A stretch of 64,000 nucleotides of DNA from Micromonospora terminaliae. GTDB taxonomy: Bacteria; Actinomycetota; Actinomycetes; Mycobacteriales; Micromonosporaceae. Positions 41,173 through 48,998 of the stretch are shown here, one piece after another (within the stretch, counting starts at the first letter, position 1; every line of letters begins with the position of its first letter). The translations under genes were made by a program, and so were the position numbers. The stretch spans positions 2,852,001 through 2,916,000 of the forward strand of contig NZ_CP045309.1 in assembly GCF_009671205.1 (NCBI RefSeq), read 5' to 3'. Under the pieces are notes generated by a model. That model saw only the letters and a list, made by a program, of their open reading frames with translations, was not told the origin of the DNA and did no database searches.

Positions 41173-41379
41173 TCAGCGGCGGCGGTCGGCCGTGCGCTCC
41201 TCGCCGCGCTCCTCGGTCTCCTCCTCCAGCGCGTCGGCGACCGGCTCGGTGAGGTCGTCGCCCGGAACCGCGATCTCCTCGGCCCGGTCCTGCTCGTCGG
41301 GGCGCCCGCCGGCCGGCGGCTCCGGAGCCGTGGTCTCACCGGCGAAGCCGTACTCGTTGGGCTCGTCGTGCCTGCTCAT
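41173..41379 (-). CDS. Small acidic hypothetical protein
   Basis: 68 residues, highly charged and proline-bearing: begins MSRHDEPNEYGFAGET and ends GEERTADRRR, with no hydrophobic core and probably disordered. ATG at 41379 has GGGAGG eight bases upstream, better than the in-frame GTG at 41421. No function is recognised. Confidence 0.6.
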   Translation of the reverse strand: MSRHDEPNEYGFAGETTAPEPPAGGRPDEQDRAEEIAVPGDDLTEPVADALEEETEERGEERTADRRR

Positions 41380-41499
41380 GCGCGGGACCTCCCGGTCGTC
41401 CGGTTTCCTCTCGTGGCTCACGCTAGGCGGTGGTCGGCACCCGCCGTGGCGTCGCCCGGATGTTCATACCCCGCGGACGCGGTCCTCGATCATCCGCGG

Positions 41500-41533
41500 C
41501 CGGTTCCGCCGCCGGCACGTACGGCGGAACCGG
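41500..41533 (-). terminator. Hairpin after the Mn exporter gene
   Basis: 12-base perfect arms (41500-41511 and 41522-41533), located 10 bases beyond the stop of the TMEM165/GDT1 gene. Confidence 0.65.
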
Positions 41534-41542
41534 CGGGCGGCC

Positions 41543-42130
41543 TCAGGTCAGCTCGGCGATCGCCTCGAAGACGAGCCAGAGACCGGAGATGGCGAAGAGC
41601 ACGGCGGCGCCGTACCGGATGGCCTTCTCCGGCAGGTGCCGGCCGAGCAGGCGGCCCACCAGGATGGCCAGAGCGTCGGCGGCGACCATGCCGAGGGTCG
41701 AGCCGAGCCAGGTGCCGAACCAGCCGTACTTGGTGGCCAGGGTGATGGTGGCGAGCATGGTCTTGTCGCCCAGCTCGGCCAGGAAGAACGCCACGCCGAC
41801 CGCCACGATGGCGTTGCGGCTGCTCTTCTCCGCCTTGCGCTTCTCCTCCTCGGTCAGCTTGTCGCCGCGCAGCGTCCACGCGCCGAAGCCGAGGAACGCC
41901 AGGCCGGCGATGAGGGAGATCCACCCGGTGGGCAGCGCCGCGTGGAGGCCGTAGCCGATGGCGACCGAGGCCAGGTGCACGACCGCGGTGGCGACGGTGA
42001 TGCCGATGAGCACCGGCAGCGGGCGGAAGCGGGTGGCGAACGTCAGGGCCATGAGCTGGGACTTGTCGCCCAGCTCGGCGACGAAGATGACGCCGAAGCT
42101 GACCACCAGCGCGACGAGGAAACCGTCCAT
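41543..42130 (-). CDS. TMEM165/GDT1 (UPF0016) cation exporter, probably Mn2+
   Basis: 195 residues with two copies of the family motif E-x-G-D-K-S/T: VAELGDKSQLMA (about residue 19) and LAELGDKTMLAT (about 118). Six TM helices and a central charged loop (RGDKLTEEEKRKAEKSSRN). Members move Mn2+ or Ca2+. Mn is favoured here because a yybP-ykoY manganese riboswitch lies directly upstream. ATG at 42130 has GGAAGG five bases ahead. Confidence 0.9.
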   Translation of the reverse strand: MDGFLVALVVSFGVIFVAELGDKSQLMALTFATRFRPLPVLIGITVATAVVHLASVAIGYGLHAALPTGWISLIAGLAFLGFGAWTLRGDKLTEEEKRKAEKSSRNAIVAVGVAFFLAELGDKTMLATITLATKYGWFGTWLGSTLGMVAADALAILVGRLLGRHLPEKAIRYGAAVLFAISGLWLVFEAIAELT

Positions 42131-42198
42131 GTGAACCTTCCCGATCAAGCCGGGAGGAGGTACGGGGACGCCCTCGACCCGGCTGCGACAGCCTGAGT

Positions 42199-42293
42199 CG
42201 AAGGTCTCGCCCGCCCCGCATGACCGGGGCCGCGTGGCCGGATGCGGAACGCATCAGTATGTCGACCACGACATTGGGGGCTACTCCCCTTCG
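42199..42293 (-). promoter_or_regulatory. yybP-ykoY manganese riboswitch
   Basis: On the minus strand the RNA begins CGAAGGGGAGTAGCC and ends GGGCGAGACCTTCG; CGAAGG pairs with CCTTCG as stem P1, and GGGGAGUAGC and GGCGAGACC are the conserved yybP-ykoY sequences that form the Mn site. Between them is an extended hairpin arm. It is followed by a GGCTG-TCG-CAGCC hairpin and a short CCCG/CGGG stem next to the ribosome-binding site, possible expression platform. The class turns expression on with Mn2+. Confidence 0.9.
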
Positions 42294-42357
42294 CGCCGCC
42301 CAGCCTATCCGATCACCACGGCGCGGGCCGCCGGGGGTGAACCGGGTCACCGGCGCG

Positions 42358-43323
42358 TCAGTCGGCGCGGGCCAGGCTGACCCCGAACAGCCCGTCCGGG
42401 TCGGTCCAGAACGCCTGCCGGACGAACCCGGCGGCGGCCAGCTCCCGGGCGATCCCGTCGGGCCGGAACTTGGCCGAGATCTCGGTGCGCAGGTCCTCGC
42501 CGGCGGCGAACCGGACGTCCAGGTCGAGCACGCGCACCCGGACCGGGCGCTCGGCCCGCAGCCGCATCTCGATCCACTCGTGCTCCGGGTCCCACACCGC
42601 CACGTGCCGGAACGCCGCCGGGTCGAAGTCCGCCCCCAGCTCGCGGTTGATGACCCGGAGCACGTTGCGGTTGAACTCGGCGGTCACCCCGGCCGCGTCG
42701 TCGTAGGCGGGGACGAGCACCGCGGGGTCCTTCACGAGGTCGGTGCCGACCAGCAGCCAGTCGCCGGCCTCCAGCGCCGCGCGCATCGAGGTGAGGAACT
42801 CGGCCCGCTCCACCGGCAGCAGGTTGCCGATGGTCCCGCCGAGGAACAGCACCAGCCGGCGGCCGCCGGTGGGCAGCCGGTCGAGGTGGCGGGTGAAGTC
42901 ACCCACGATGCCGCGCACCCGCAGCCCCGGGTACGCGGCGGCGATCTGCTCGGTGGACCCGCGCAGCGCGCTGACCGAGACGTCCAGCGGCACGAAGCTG
43001 CCGAGGTCGCCGTGGCGGGTGAAGGCGTCCAGCAGCAGGCGGGTCTTCTCCGACGACCCCGAGCCCAGCTCGATGAGGGTCTTGGCGCCGGTCAGCGCGG
43101 CGATCTCGTCGGCGTGCGCGGCCAGCACCGCCCGCTCGGCCCGGGTCGGGTAGTACTCCGGCAGCCGGGTGATCTCCTCGAACAGCTCGCTGCCCCGCGC
43201 GTCGTAGAACCACTTCGGTGGCAGCCACTTGGGCGTCGCGGCCAGACCGACCCGGACGTCCTCCCGCAGGCCGCGGTCGAGGTCCTGCTCCTCCAGGTGG
43301 ATCTCCAGTGGCTCAGCGCTCAT
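42358..43323 (-). CDS. egtD: L-histidine N-alpha-methyltransferase EgtD
   Basis: 321 residues. SAM-dependent trimethylation of histidine to hercynine, the first step to ergothioneine. Recognised by WLPPKWFYDARGSELFEEITRLPEYYPTRAE (about 32-62), LIELGSGSSEKTRLLLDAF (SAM loop), FLGGTIGNL and GDFTRHL, all hallmark EgtD segments. It is the last gene of the same-strand block egtA-egtB-egtC-egtD; 41 bases separate it from egtC. Confidence 0.95.
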   Translation of the reverse strand: MSAEPLEIHLEEQDLDRGLREDVRVGLAATPKWLPPKWFYDARGSELFEEITRLPEYYPTRAERAVLAAHADEIAALTGAKTLIELGSGSSEKTRLLLDAFTRHGDLGSFVPLDVSVSALRGSTEQIAAAYPGLRVRGIVGDFTRHLDRLPTGGRRLVLFLGGTIGNLLPVERAEFLTSMRAALEAGDWLLVGTDLVKDPAVLVPAYDDAAGVTAEFNRNVLRVINRELGADFDPAAFRHVAVWDPEHEWIEMRLRAERPVRVRVLDLDVRFAAGEDLRTEISAKFRPDGIARELAAAGFVRQAFWTDPDGLFGVSLARAD

Positions 43324-43364
43324 CAGCAGTCCTTCCTGTTCCTACCGGTGTGGGAAAAGGGGTG

Positions 43365-44111
43365 TCAGGCGAGGGTCAGCTCCCGGGTGTCCAGTCCGCC
43401 GGCGGTGGCCACCACCAGCCGGCCGTCCGGCACCGGCCGCCAGCCGGGGTCGTCGTCGAAGGGCTCCGACGCCAGCAGCACCGAATCCGGGGTACGGCGT
43501 ACCGACAGCGCGTGCCCGGCCACGCTGGCCACGACCGTGGCGCCGTCGGTGAGCAGCAGGTTCAGCCGCGACCCCGGGGCGGCGGCGGAGACCGCCGCGA
43601 CGGTCTCGGCGAGGGCGTCGCCGGGCGCGGCCCCGGCCCGCAGCCGGTGCCGGACCAGCGCCCAGAGCAGCGCCGAGTCGGTCGGCACCTCCAGGGTGAC
43701 CAGATCGCGGACCGGCAGCCCCGCGGCGAGCGGCACCAGGCTGTCCGGCCAGCCGCGGACCACCCCGTTGTGGCTGAACAGCCAGCGCCCCTCGGCGAAC
43801 GGCGCGGCGGCCGTCTCGTGCAGCGGCATGCCGACCGTGGCGGAGCGGACGGCGGCCAGCACGGCCCCCGCGAGCGTCACACCGGCCAGCTCCGGCAGGG
43901 TGGTGTCGCTCCACATCGGCTGCGCCCGCCGGTAGCGGACCGGGTCGCCGTCGCCCGGGTACCAGCCGACTCCGAAGCCGTCGGCGTTGATCGTGCCGCC
44001 GCCCCGCATGTCGCGCGGCGCCCAGGACTGTCGCAGCAGCCCGTACGGCGGGTCGAAGAGCAGGCTGCGCAGGCTGACCGGCGGACCGAGGTACGCCAGG
44101 TGGCGGCACAT
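43365..44111 (-). CDS. egtC: Gamma-glutamyl-hercynylcysteine sulfoxide hydrolase EgtC
   Basis: 248 residues. An Ntn-type glutamine amidotransferase fold beginning MCRHLAYLGPP, so after loss of Met the Cys 2 is the nucleophile that removes the Glu from the sulfoxide intermediate. WAPRDMRGGGTINADGFGVGWY and LFSHNGVVRGW are typical of EgtC. ATG at 44111 was taken because it makes Cys the second residue. Confidence 0.93.
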   Translation of the reverse strand: MCRHLAYLGPPVSLRSLLFDPPYGLLRQSWAPRDMRGGGTINADGFGVGWYPGDGDPVRYRRAQPMWSDTTLPELAGVTLAGAVLAAVRSATVGMPLHETAAAPFAEGRWLFSHNGVVRGWPDSLVPLAAGLPVRDLVTLEVPTDSALLWALVRHRLRAGAAPGDALAETVAAVSAAAPGSRLNLLLTDGATVVASVAGHALSVRRTPDSVLLASEPFDDDPGWRPVPDGRLVVATAGGLDTRELTLA

Positions 44112-44126
44112 CAGGTCGCACCGCCC

Positions 44127-44165
44127 GTCACGCCGCCGCGCCGCTTCGCGGCGTGGTGGCGTGAC
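44127..44165 (-). repeat. Long hairpin in the egtB-egtC gap
   Basis: 18-base arms (44127-44144 and 44148-44165) pair fully if two G-U wobbles are allowed, with loop TTC. It sits in the 96-base gap between egtB and egtC. A nearby GAGCGAGCGCAGCGAGC-type element overlaps the end of egtB (44188-44210). Confidence 0.55.
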
Positions 44166-44207
44166 GCGCCTGCCCACTGAGCCGAATGGTTCGCTCGCTG
44201 CGCTCGC

Positions 44208-45545
44208 TCACGCCCGCGCCTCCTCGTCCGGGGCGTCGCGGGCGCAGCGGAAACCGCTGAAGATCTGCCGCCGGATCGGGTAGTCCCAGTTGCGGAAGGT
44301 GCCCCGGCAGGCCGACCGGTCGGTGCCGAAGGAGCCGCCACGCAGCACCCGGTAGTCGTCGCCGAAGAAGACCTCCGAGTATTCCCGGTACGGGAACGCC
44401 ACGAAGCCCGGGTGCCCCCGGAACGTGGACGAGGTCCACTCCCAGACGTCACCGATGAGCTGGTGGACGCCGAGCGGCGAGGCGCCGTCCGGGTAGGCGC
44501 CCACCGGCGCCGGCCACAGGTGCCGCTGCCCCAGGTTGGCGTGCCCGCTCGCCGGGTCCGCGTCGCCCCACGGGTAGCGGCGGGACCGGCCGGTCGCCGG
44601 ATCCCAGCGGGCGGCCTTCTCCCACTCCGCCTCGGTGGGCAGCCGCTTGCCGGCCCACGCCGCGTACGCCTCCGCCTCGTGGAAGCAGACGTGCACCACC
44701 GGCTCGTCGTCGCGCACCGGGGACCAGCGGCCGAACCGGCGGTACGCCCACCCGTCCCCGTCGCGCCGCCAGTGCATGGGGGCGCTGAGCCCGGCCTCGA
44801 CCCGGTGCCGCCAGCCGGCCCCGCTCCACCAGCGCGGCTCGTCGTAGCCGCCGTCGGCGATGAAGGCGCGGTACTGCCCGTTGGTGACCGGCGCTGCGTC
44901 GATGACGTACGCGGGCAGGTCGACGGTGTGCGCGGGGCGCTCATTGTCCAGCGCCCACGGGTCGGTCGAGGTGCCCATGGTGAACGGACCGGCCGGCACC
45001 AGCACCTCGCCGCCGACCCGGACCCGCGGCTCGGGCGGGGGCGGCGCGTCCAGCACCGGACCGCCGGCGCGCAACTGGTGGGTGGCCAGCATGGTCTCGT
45101 CGTGCTGCTGCTCGTGCTGGACGATCATGCCGAAGGCGAACCCGTCCTCGACCAGCTTCCGTTCGGTGAACCGGATCCCGTCCAGCAGGTCGTACACCTT
45201 GTCCCGGACGGTACGCACGTACGCCCGCGCCTCGGCCGGCGGCAGCAGCGGCAGGGCCGGCCGGTCCCGGCGGGGCTGCTTGAACGCGTCGTACAGGTCG
45301 TCGATGTCGCGGCGCACCGGCTCGCGCCCGCCGACGTCGCGGACCAGCCAGAGCTCCTCCTGGTTGCCGACGTGCGCCAGGTCCCACACCAGCGGGGACA
45401 TGAGCGTGGAGTGCTGCCGCACCAGGTCGTCGTCGTCCACCGCGTCGGTGAGCAACGCGGTACGGGCCCGGGTGCGCTCCAGTTCGGCCGCGATCCGGCT
45501 GCGCAACTGCTCGCCCTCCGTGGCCGGCCGCTCGGTCGTCGTCAC
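44208..45545 (-). CDS. egtB: Hercynine oxygenase (ergothioneine synthase) EgtB
   Basis: 445 residues. The N-terminal DinB-like domain has the non-heme iron ligands in WDLAHVGNQEELW and IVQHEQQHDETM; the C-terminal half is the formylglycine-generating-enzyme-type domain (VPAGPFTMGTSTDPW through WEWTSSTFRG and RGGSFGTD). It joins hercynine with gamma-glutamylcysteine using O2. GTG at 45545 overlaps the egtA stop by four bases (GTGA), so the two are translated together. Confidence 0.93.
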   Translation of the reverse strand: MTTTERPATEGEQLRSRIAAELERTRARTALLTDAVDDDDLVRQHSTLMSPLVWDLAHVGNQEELWLVRDVGGREPVRRDIDDLYDAFKQPRRDRPALPLLPPAEARAYVRTVRDKVYDLLDGIRFTERKLVEDGFAFGMIVQHEQQHDETMLATHQLRAGGPVLDAPPPPEPRVRVGGEVLVPAGPFTMGTSTDPWALDNERPAHTVDLPAYVIDAAPVTNGQYRAFIADGGYDEPRWWSGAGWRHRVEAGLSAPMHWRRDGDGWAYRRFGRWSPVRDDEPVVHVCFHEAEAYAAWAGKRLPTEAEWEKAARWDPATGRSRRYPWGDADPASGHANLGQRHLWPAPVGAYPDGASPLGVHQLIGDVWEWTSSTFRGHPGFVAFPYREYSEVFFGDDYRVLRGGSFGTDRSACRGTFRNWDYPIRRQIFSGFRCARDAPDEEARA

Positions 45546-46777
45546 CGGTGTCCCCTCTCCGCGGCGGCGCGGCGCCGCCGGATCGCTCGGTCGGTCTCGT
45601 CGTGGATCCCGGCCGGCAGGTCCAGCCGGGGCAGGGCCGCCAGGGCCAGGTCGAACAGGGCCGCCGCGGCGCTGGCCAGGGGTCGCTCGGCCAGCCCGCG
45701 CCGCGCCGCGGTTGACCACCGGTCGGCGACCGGGGCGGCCACGGCCAGCGCGTCCCGGGTGGTGGCCGGGTCGGCGAAGAGCGCGGCCAGCACCGCCAGC
45801 GGCACCGTCCAGTCCCGGCCCGGCTGGGCGTCCAGGTAGCGCAGCTCCAGGTAGCCGCGCGGGCGGACCGGCGGGAAGAGCGTGCTGAGGTGGTATTCCA
45901 GGTCGTCGGTGGTCGGCGGGCGCGGCAGCGCCCCGGCCAGCCAGTCGGCGAAGGTGACGCCCTCGGGGGGCGTCCAGTCCGGACCGTCACCGCGGACGCA
46001 GAGCAGCGGCGCGGCGAGCGCGTACCCCGCCCAGGCCGCGACCGGGTCGTGGTCGGCCCGCCCCGGGGACCAGACCGGGCGTACGCGTGCCGGGTCGATG
46101 GCCAGCCAGGCGGCCATCCGGGTGGAGGCCCAGCCGGTGGGGCGGCCGGCGTGCCGGTCGGCGGTGGCGAAGGCGGCCAGCAGCGGCGGCCCGACGGCGT
46201 GCGCGGCGGCCCACCGCTCGGCCAGCCGGTCCGGCTCGCCCGTGTCCAGGCAGACCTGGAGCCCGGCGGTGCTGTACATCATGGCCCGCCCGGCCGGCCC
46301 GTGCCGGTCGAAGACGTCGCGCATGGCCCGGTAGCGCGGGGTTTCCACGACGGGGCGCGGGGGGCGCCAGGGGTCCATGCCGGTGCGGCCCAGGACGAGG
46401 CCTTCGGCGTCCAGGAGGGCCCGCAGTTCGGCGAGATCGGCCTCGGTGGCCAGGATGAGCGCGGCGACCGACGGTCGCGGCGCCGCGGAGATCTCCACCT
46501 GCCCGCCCGGCTCCACGGTCACGGTGCCACCGCGCCGGAGCCCGGCGGCCGGGCTGGTGGGGTCGAGGGTGACGGGGCTGTGCCGCCCCAGCGCCCGGCG
46601 CAGTCGCTCGCGGCCGACCGGGCGGGCCGGGTCCGCGGCGTCGTGCACCGTCCATTCCAGCTCCACGCCGGTCAGGGCGGGTGGTCCGGTCTTGAAGCAG
46701 ATCCGGGCGATGTGCCCGCGGGCGGCCGCCTCGTCTCCCAGGACGGTGGCCCGGTCCAGGTCCGGCGACATCACCAC
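45542..46777 (-). CDS. egtA: Glutamate-cysteine ligase EgtA
   Basis: 411 residues, GCS2-type ligase. Family elements are GVELEWTVHDAADPARP (about 49), GGTVTVEPGGQVEISAAP (about 100), MMYSTAGLQVCLDTGEPD and the C-terminal YLELRYLDAQPGRDWT. It makes the gamma-glutamylcysteine used by EgtB. GTG at 46777 has AGGAG seven bases upstream; in-frame GTG 46774 and ATG 46771 follow immediately. It starts the egtA-B-C-D operon, and no egtE is seen in the window. Confidence 0.9.
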   Translation of the reverse strand: MVMSPDLDRATVLGDEAAARGHIARICFKTGPPALTGVELEWTVHDAADPARPVGRERLRRALGRHSPVTLDPTSPAAGLRRGGTVTVEPGGQVEISAAPRPSVAALILATEADLAELRALLDAEGLVLGRTGMDPWRPPRPVVETPRYRAMRDVFDRHGPAGRAMMYSTAGLQVCLDTGEPDRLAERWAAAHAVGPPLLAAFATADRHAGRPTGWASTRMAAWLAIDPARVRPVWSPGRADHDPVAAWAGYALAAPLLCVRGDGPDWTPPEGVTFADWLAGALPRPPTTDDLEYHLSTLFPPVRPRGYLELRYLDAQPGRDWTVPLAVLAALFADPATTRDALAVAAPVADRWSTAARRGLAERPLASAAAALFDLALAALPRLDLPAGIHDETDRAIRRRRAAAERGHR

Positions 46778-46929
46778 GAGACGGCTCCTCTCCCCGGGGC
46801 GGGCGACCACGCTGCCGGCCGGTGCCCTGCCGTGGCGGCCGGGCGTCGGCGGGTCCCACCATCTTCTGTCTAGCAGACGGGATCCGCGCGCCCGGGGAGA
46901 TGAATTTTTGTCCGGAATCCGGTTGCGGC

Positions 46930-46944
46930 GCGGGCGCCGCCCGC
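46930..46944 (-). terminator. Small hairpin after the probable anti-sigma gene
   Basis: 6-base perfect arms, three-base loop, touching the stop codon of the gene at 46945. Short, so it is only a weak terminator candidate. Confidence 0.4.
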
Positions 46945-47793
46945 TCAGCGACCGGGGGCCGTGCTCGGCTTTCCGGAGCGCGGGGGTGACCCGGCGGGCG
47001 TCCCCTTCCGCGCCGCGGCCGACGTCGCTTCCGGCTCCGACTTCGGCTTGGGCGACGACTTCGGCTGCGGCGACGACTTCGGCTCGGGCGACGACTTCGG
47101 CTCGGGCGACGACTTCGGCTCCGGTGACGACTTCGGCTCCGGCGACTTCTCCGGCACCAACGCCAGGCAGTAGTCCTCCACCCGGTCGGGGCCGCCCGCG
47201 GCGGCCACCAGGTCGGCGAAGCCCGGGCTCTCCAGCGCGGCGGCCCGCTGCGACCCGGACTTGGCCAGGTAGGCGTTGCACTGCCCGGCGAGCTTCCCGG
47301 CGCTCGCCGGCTTGCCGGAACCCCCGGACGCGCCGGGTGTCGGCGCGGTGGACGGCACCCCGCCGGGGGTACCGCCGCTCGGGGTCGTCGTGCCCGGGTC
47401 GCCGGCGCCCGTGCTGGGGCCAGCGGTGCCGGGGCCGGGCGTGGTGGGGGCCGGCGGCGGCGCCGGTTCCGGGCCCGGATCGAGGCTCACCGCGGCGAAC
47501 GCGACGCCGGCCGTGGCGGTGGCGGCGAGCCCGGCCAGCACCGCGCCGACCCGGAAGCGGTGGCGCGGCCGCGGTGCGGCGGCCGGGGCCCGGTCCGCTC
47601 GCGCGGCCCGGAACGCGGCGAGCGCTCCCTCCTCGCCGGCCAGCTCCGCCGCGGTGGCGGGGGCGGCGGCCGCGGCGAGCAGGTGCGCCAGCGGATCGGC
47701 GGCCGCGTGCGGCGGTGACCCGGCGCGGGCCGCGTCGAGGAGGCGCTCCGACTCGGCCCGGTCGGCGGGCCTGTCGGACCGGCCTGAACTCAT
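46945..47793 (-). CDS. Membrane protein with (SSPEPK)n repeats, probable anti-sigma partner
   Basis: 282 residues. A Pro/Ala-rich N-terminal helix region (PHAAADPLAHLLAAAAAPA, AGEEGALAAFRAARA), one TM helix (FRVGAVLAGLAATATAGVAFAAV, about 81-103), a Thr/Pro/Gly-rich linker, a small Cys-bearing helical domain (KLAGQCNAYLAKSG through EDYCLALVPEK) and a tail of six near-identical EPKSSP units. It lies 16 bases after the sigma-factor gene on the same strand, the normal place of an anti-sigma factor, although it lacks a ZAS zinc motif. Confidence 0.72.
   Translation of the reverse strand: MSSGRSDRPADRAESERLLDAARAGSPPHAAADPLAHLLAAAAAPATAAELAGEEGALAAFRAARADRAPAAAPRPRHRFRVGAVLAGLAATATAGVAFAAVSLDPGPEPAPPPAPTTPGPGTAGPSTGAGDPGTTTPSGGTPGGVPSTAPTPGASGGSGKPASAGKLAGQCNAYLAKSGSQRAAALESPGFADLVAAAGGPDRVEDYCLALVPEKSPEPKSSPEPKSSPEPKSSPEPKSSPQPKSSPKPKSEPEATSAAARKGTPAGSPPRSGKPSTAPGR
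47039..47150. repeat. Tandem 18-bp repeats coding for EPKSSP
   Basis: Six degenerate units of 18 bases (plus-strand core GGCTCGGGCGACGACTTC) lie inside the membrane-protein gene. The unit length is a multiple of three, so slippage changes the number of repeats without a frameshift. Confidence 0.75.
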
Positions 47794-47809
47794 TCCGTTT
47801 CCCTCCACG

Positions 47810-48442
47810 TCAGCCGTCCGCCGGCTCGGCCTTGGGCGCCTGCCGTCCCCGCTGCGCACGGGGGCGGGGCGGCGTCGCTCCCCCGGCCCGGTCCGCCGGT
47901 TGCTCGGCGTCGGCGCGCTCCAGCAGCGCGGCCAGGCGCCGCAGCCCCCGGTGCGCCGCGGTACGCACCGCGCCCGCCCGCCGGCCGAGCACCCGCCCGG
48001 CGGTCTCCGCGTCGAGCCCGATCACGGCGCGCAGCAGCACCGCCTCCGCCTCACGGGGCGGCAGGCTGGCGATCAGCGCCAGCGCACTTTCCGTGCCGAT
48101 GGTCTCGCCGGCCCGCTCGGCGGTGTCCGCGTCCCCGGCCAGTTCGCTCAGCGCCTGCACGGGCACCGGCAGGGCGGGCCGCCTCCGCTGCCGGCGCAGA
48201 TGGTCCATGGCGCGGTTGCGGGCGATGGTGACCGTCCAGGCGCGGAACTCGCCGCCGGTGAAGGTGGGCAGGTCGCGGGAGATCTGGAGCCACGTCTCCG
48301 AGGCCACGTCCTCGGCGTCGGCGCCGACCAGGGCGGTGAGGTAGCGCAGCAGGCCGGGCTGGAGGCTGCGGTAGAGGAAGCGGAAGGCCTCCTCGTCGCC
48401 CGCCTGCGCGGCGGCGACCGCCTCGCTCAGCTCACCGGTCAT
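47810..48442 (-). CDS. ECF-type RNA polymerase sigma factor
   Basis: 210 residues. Region 2 LYRSLQPGLLRYLTALVGADAEDVASETWLQI and RAWTVTIARNRAMDHLRR; region 4 IASLPPREAEAVLLRAVIGLDAETAGRVLGRRAGAVRTAAHRGLRRL. The C-terminal tail is Ala/Pro/Arg-rich. No zinc-binding anti-sigma domain, but a TM protein gene follows 16 bases downstream. A hairpin (48571-48590) stands in the 5' region. Confidence 0.87.
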   Translation of the reverse strand: MTGELSEAVAAAQAGDEEAFRFLYRSLQPGLLRYLTALVGADAEDVASETWLQISRDLPTFTGGEFRAWTVTIARNRAMDHLRRQRRRPALPVPVQALSELAGDADTAERAGETIGTESALALIASLPPREAEAVLLRAVIGLDAETAGRVLGRRAGAVRTAAHRGLRRLAALLERADAEQPADRAGGATPPRPRAQRGRQAPKAEPADG

Positions 48443-48998
48443 GGATCCGCCGTTCCCGCCGTGCCGTTGCCTGGTACCGGCGCCCGCCGGTGCCGGTATG
48501 CCCGACGCCCGCCCGGTCGGACGACCGGACCTCCACCCGCACCATCAGTCCCCCGCTGCCCTGATCGGCACCCGCACCGTCGGGTGCGGGCGCGCGTATG
48601 GAACCGCCGTGAGAGGACGGCCGTCGGCGGACATACGGTACCGGCGTCACGGGGCGGACGGGAGCCGGGCCAAGGCTAGGAGCGGGCACCGGGTCCGACA
48701 AGGTGCCGCCCACCGTGGAAAGAGTGAGAATTGTCTAGGGCCAGCGGCGGCGCGTCGACGTAACAATTCCCACCGTTATTTCGCTACGGGCCGGTTAACC
48801 GGGACGAAACACCAGGCCAAAGCCGGACACATGAACCTCCGGGCACATTTTCCTGCCCGATCGTACGCGATTCGTCACGGTAAGCCGCTCGGCGAGCGGG
48901 CCGCTGACCGTTCGACCCGGGCGCGCCGGGCCGCCCGCCGGTCGTGACGGGAGAGAACGCGGGAAATACTCCGGGGCCGCTCTGGGTACGGTATTGAG
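48443..48998. other. 556-base region without a supported gene
   Basis: Between divergent sigma-factor and Ser/Thr-kinase genes. Seen: an 8-bp GTCG-loop hairpin at 48571-48590, a 12-base perfect palindrome CCGGTTAACCGG at 48791-48802, and several AT-rich patches. Open frames here show no recognisable protein. Confidence 0.6.

Noticed and set aside
44188-44210. GAGCGAGCGCAGCGAGC-like palindrome at the end of egtB as mobile element
   Set aside because: Short palindromes of this type are common in GC-rich actinobacterial coding ends; a single copy gives no proof of mobility.
47039-47150. Repeats considered as a CRISPR array
   Set aside because: They are contiguous 18-base units without spacers and encode a repeating peptide in frame.
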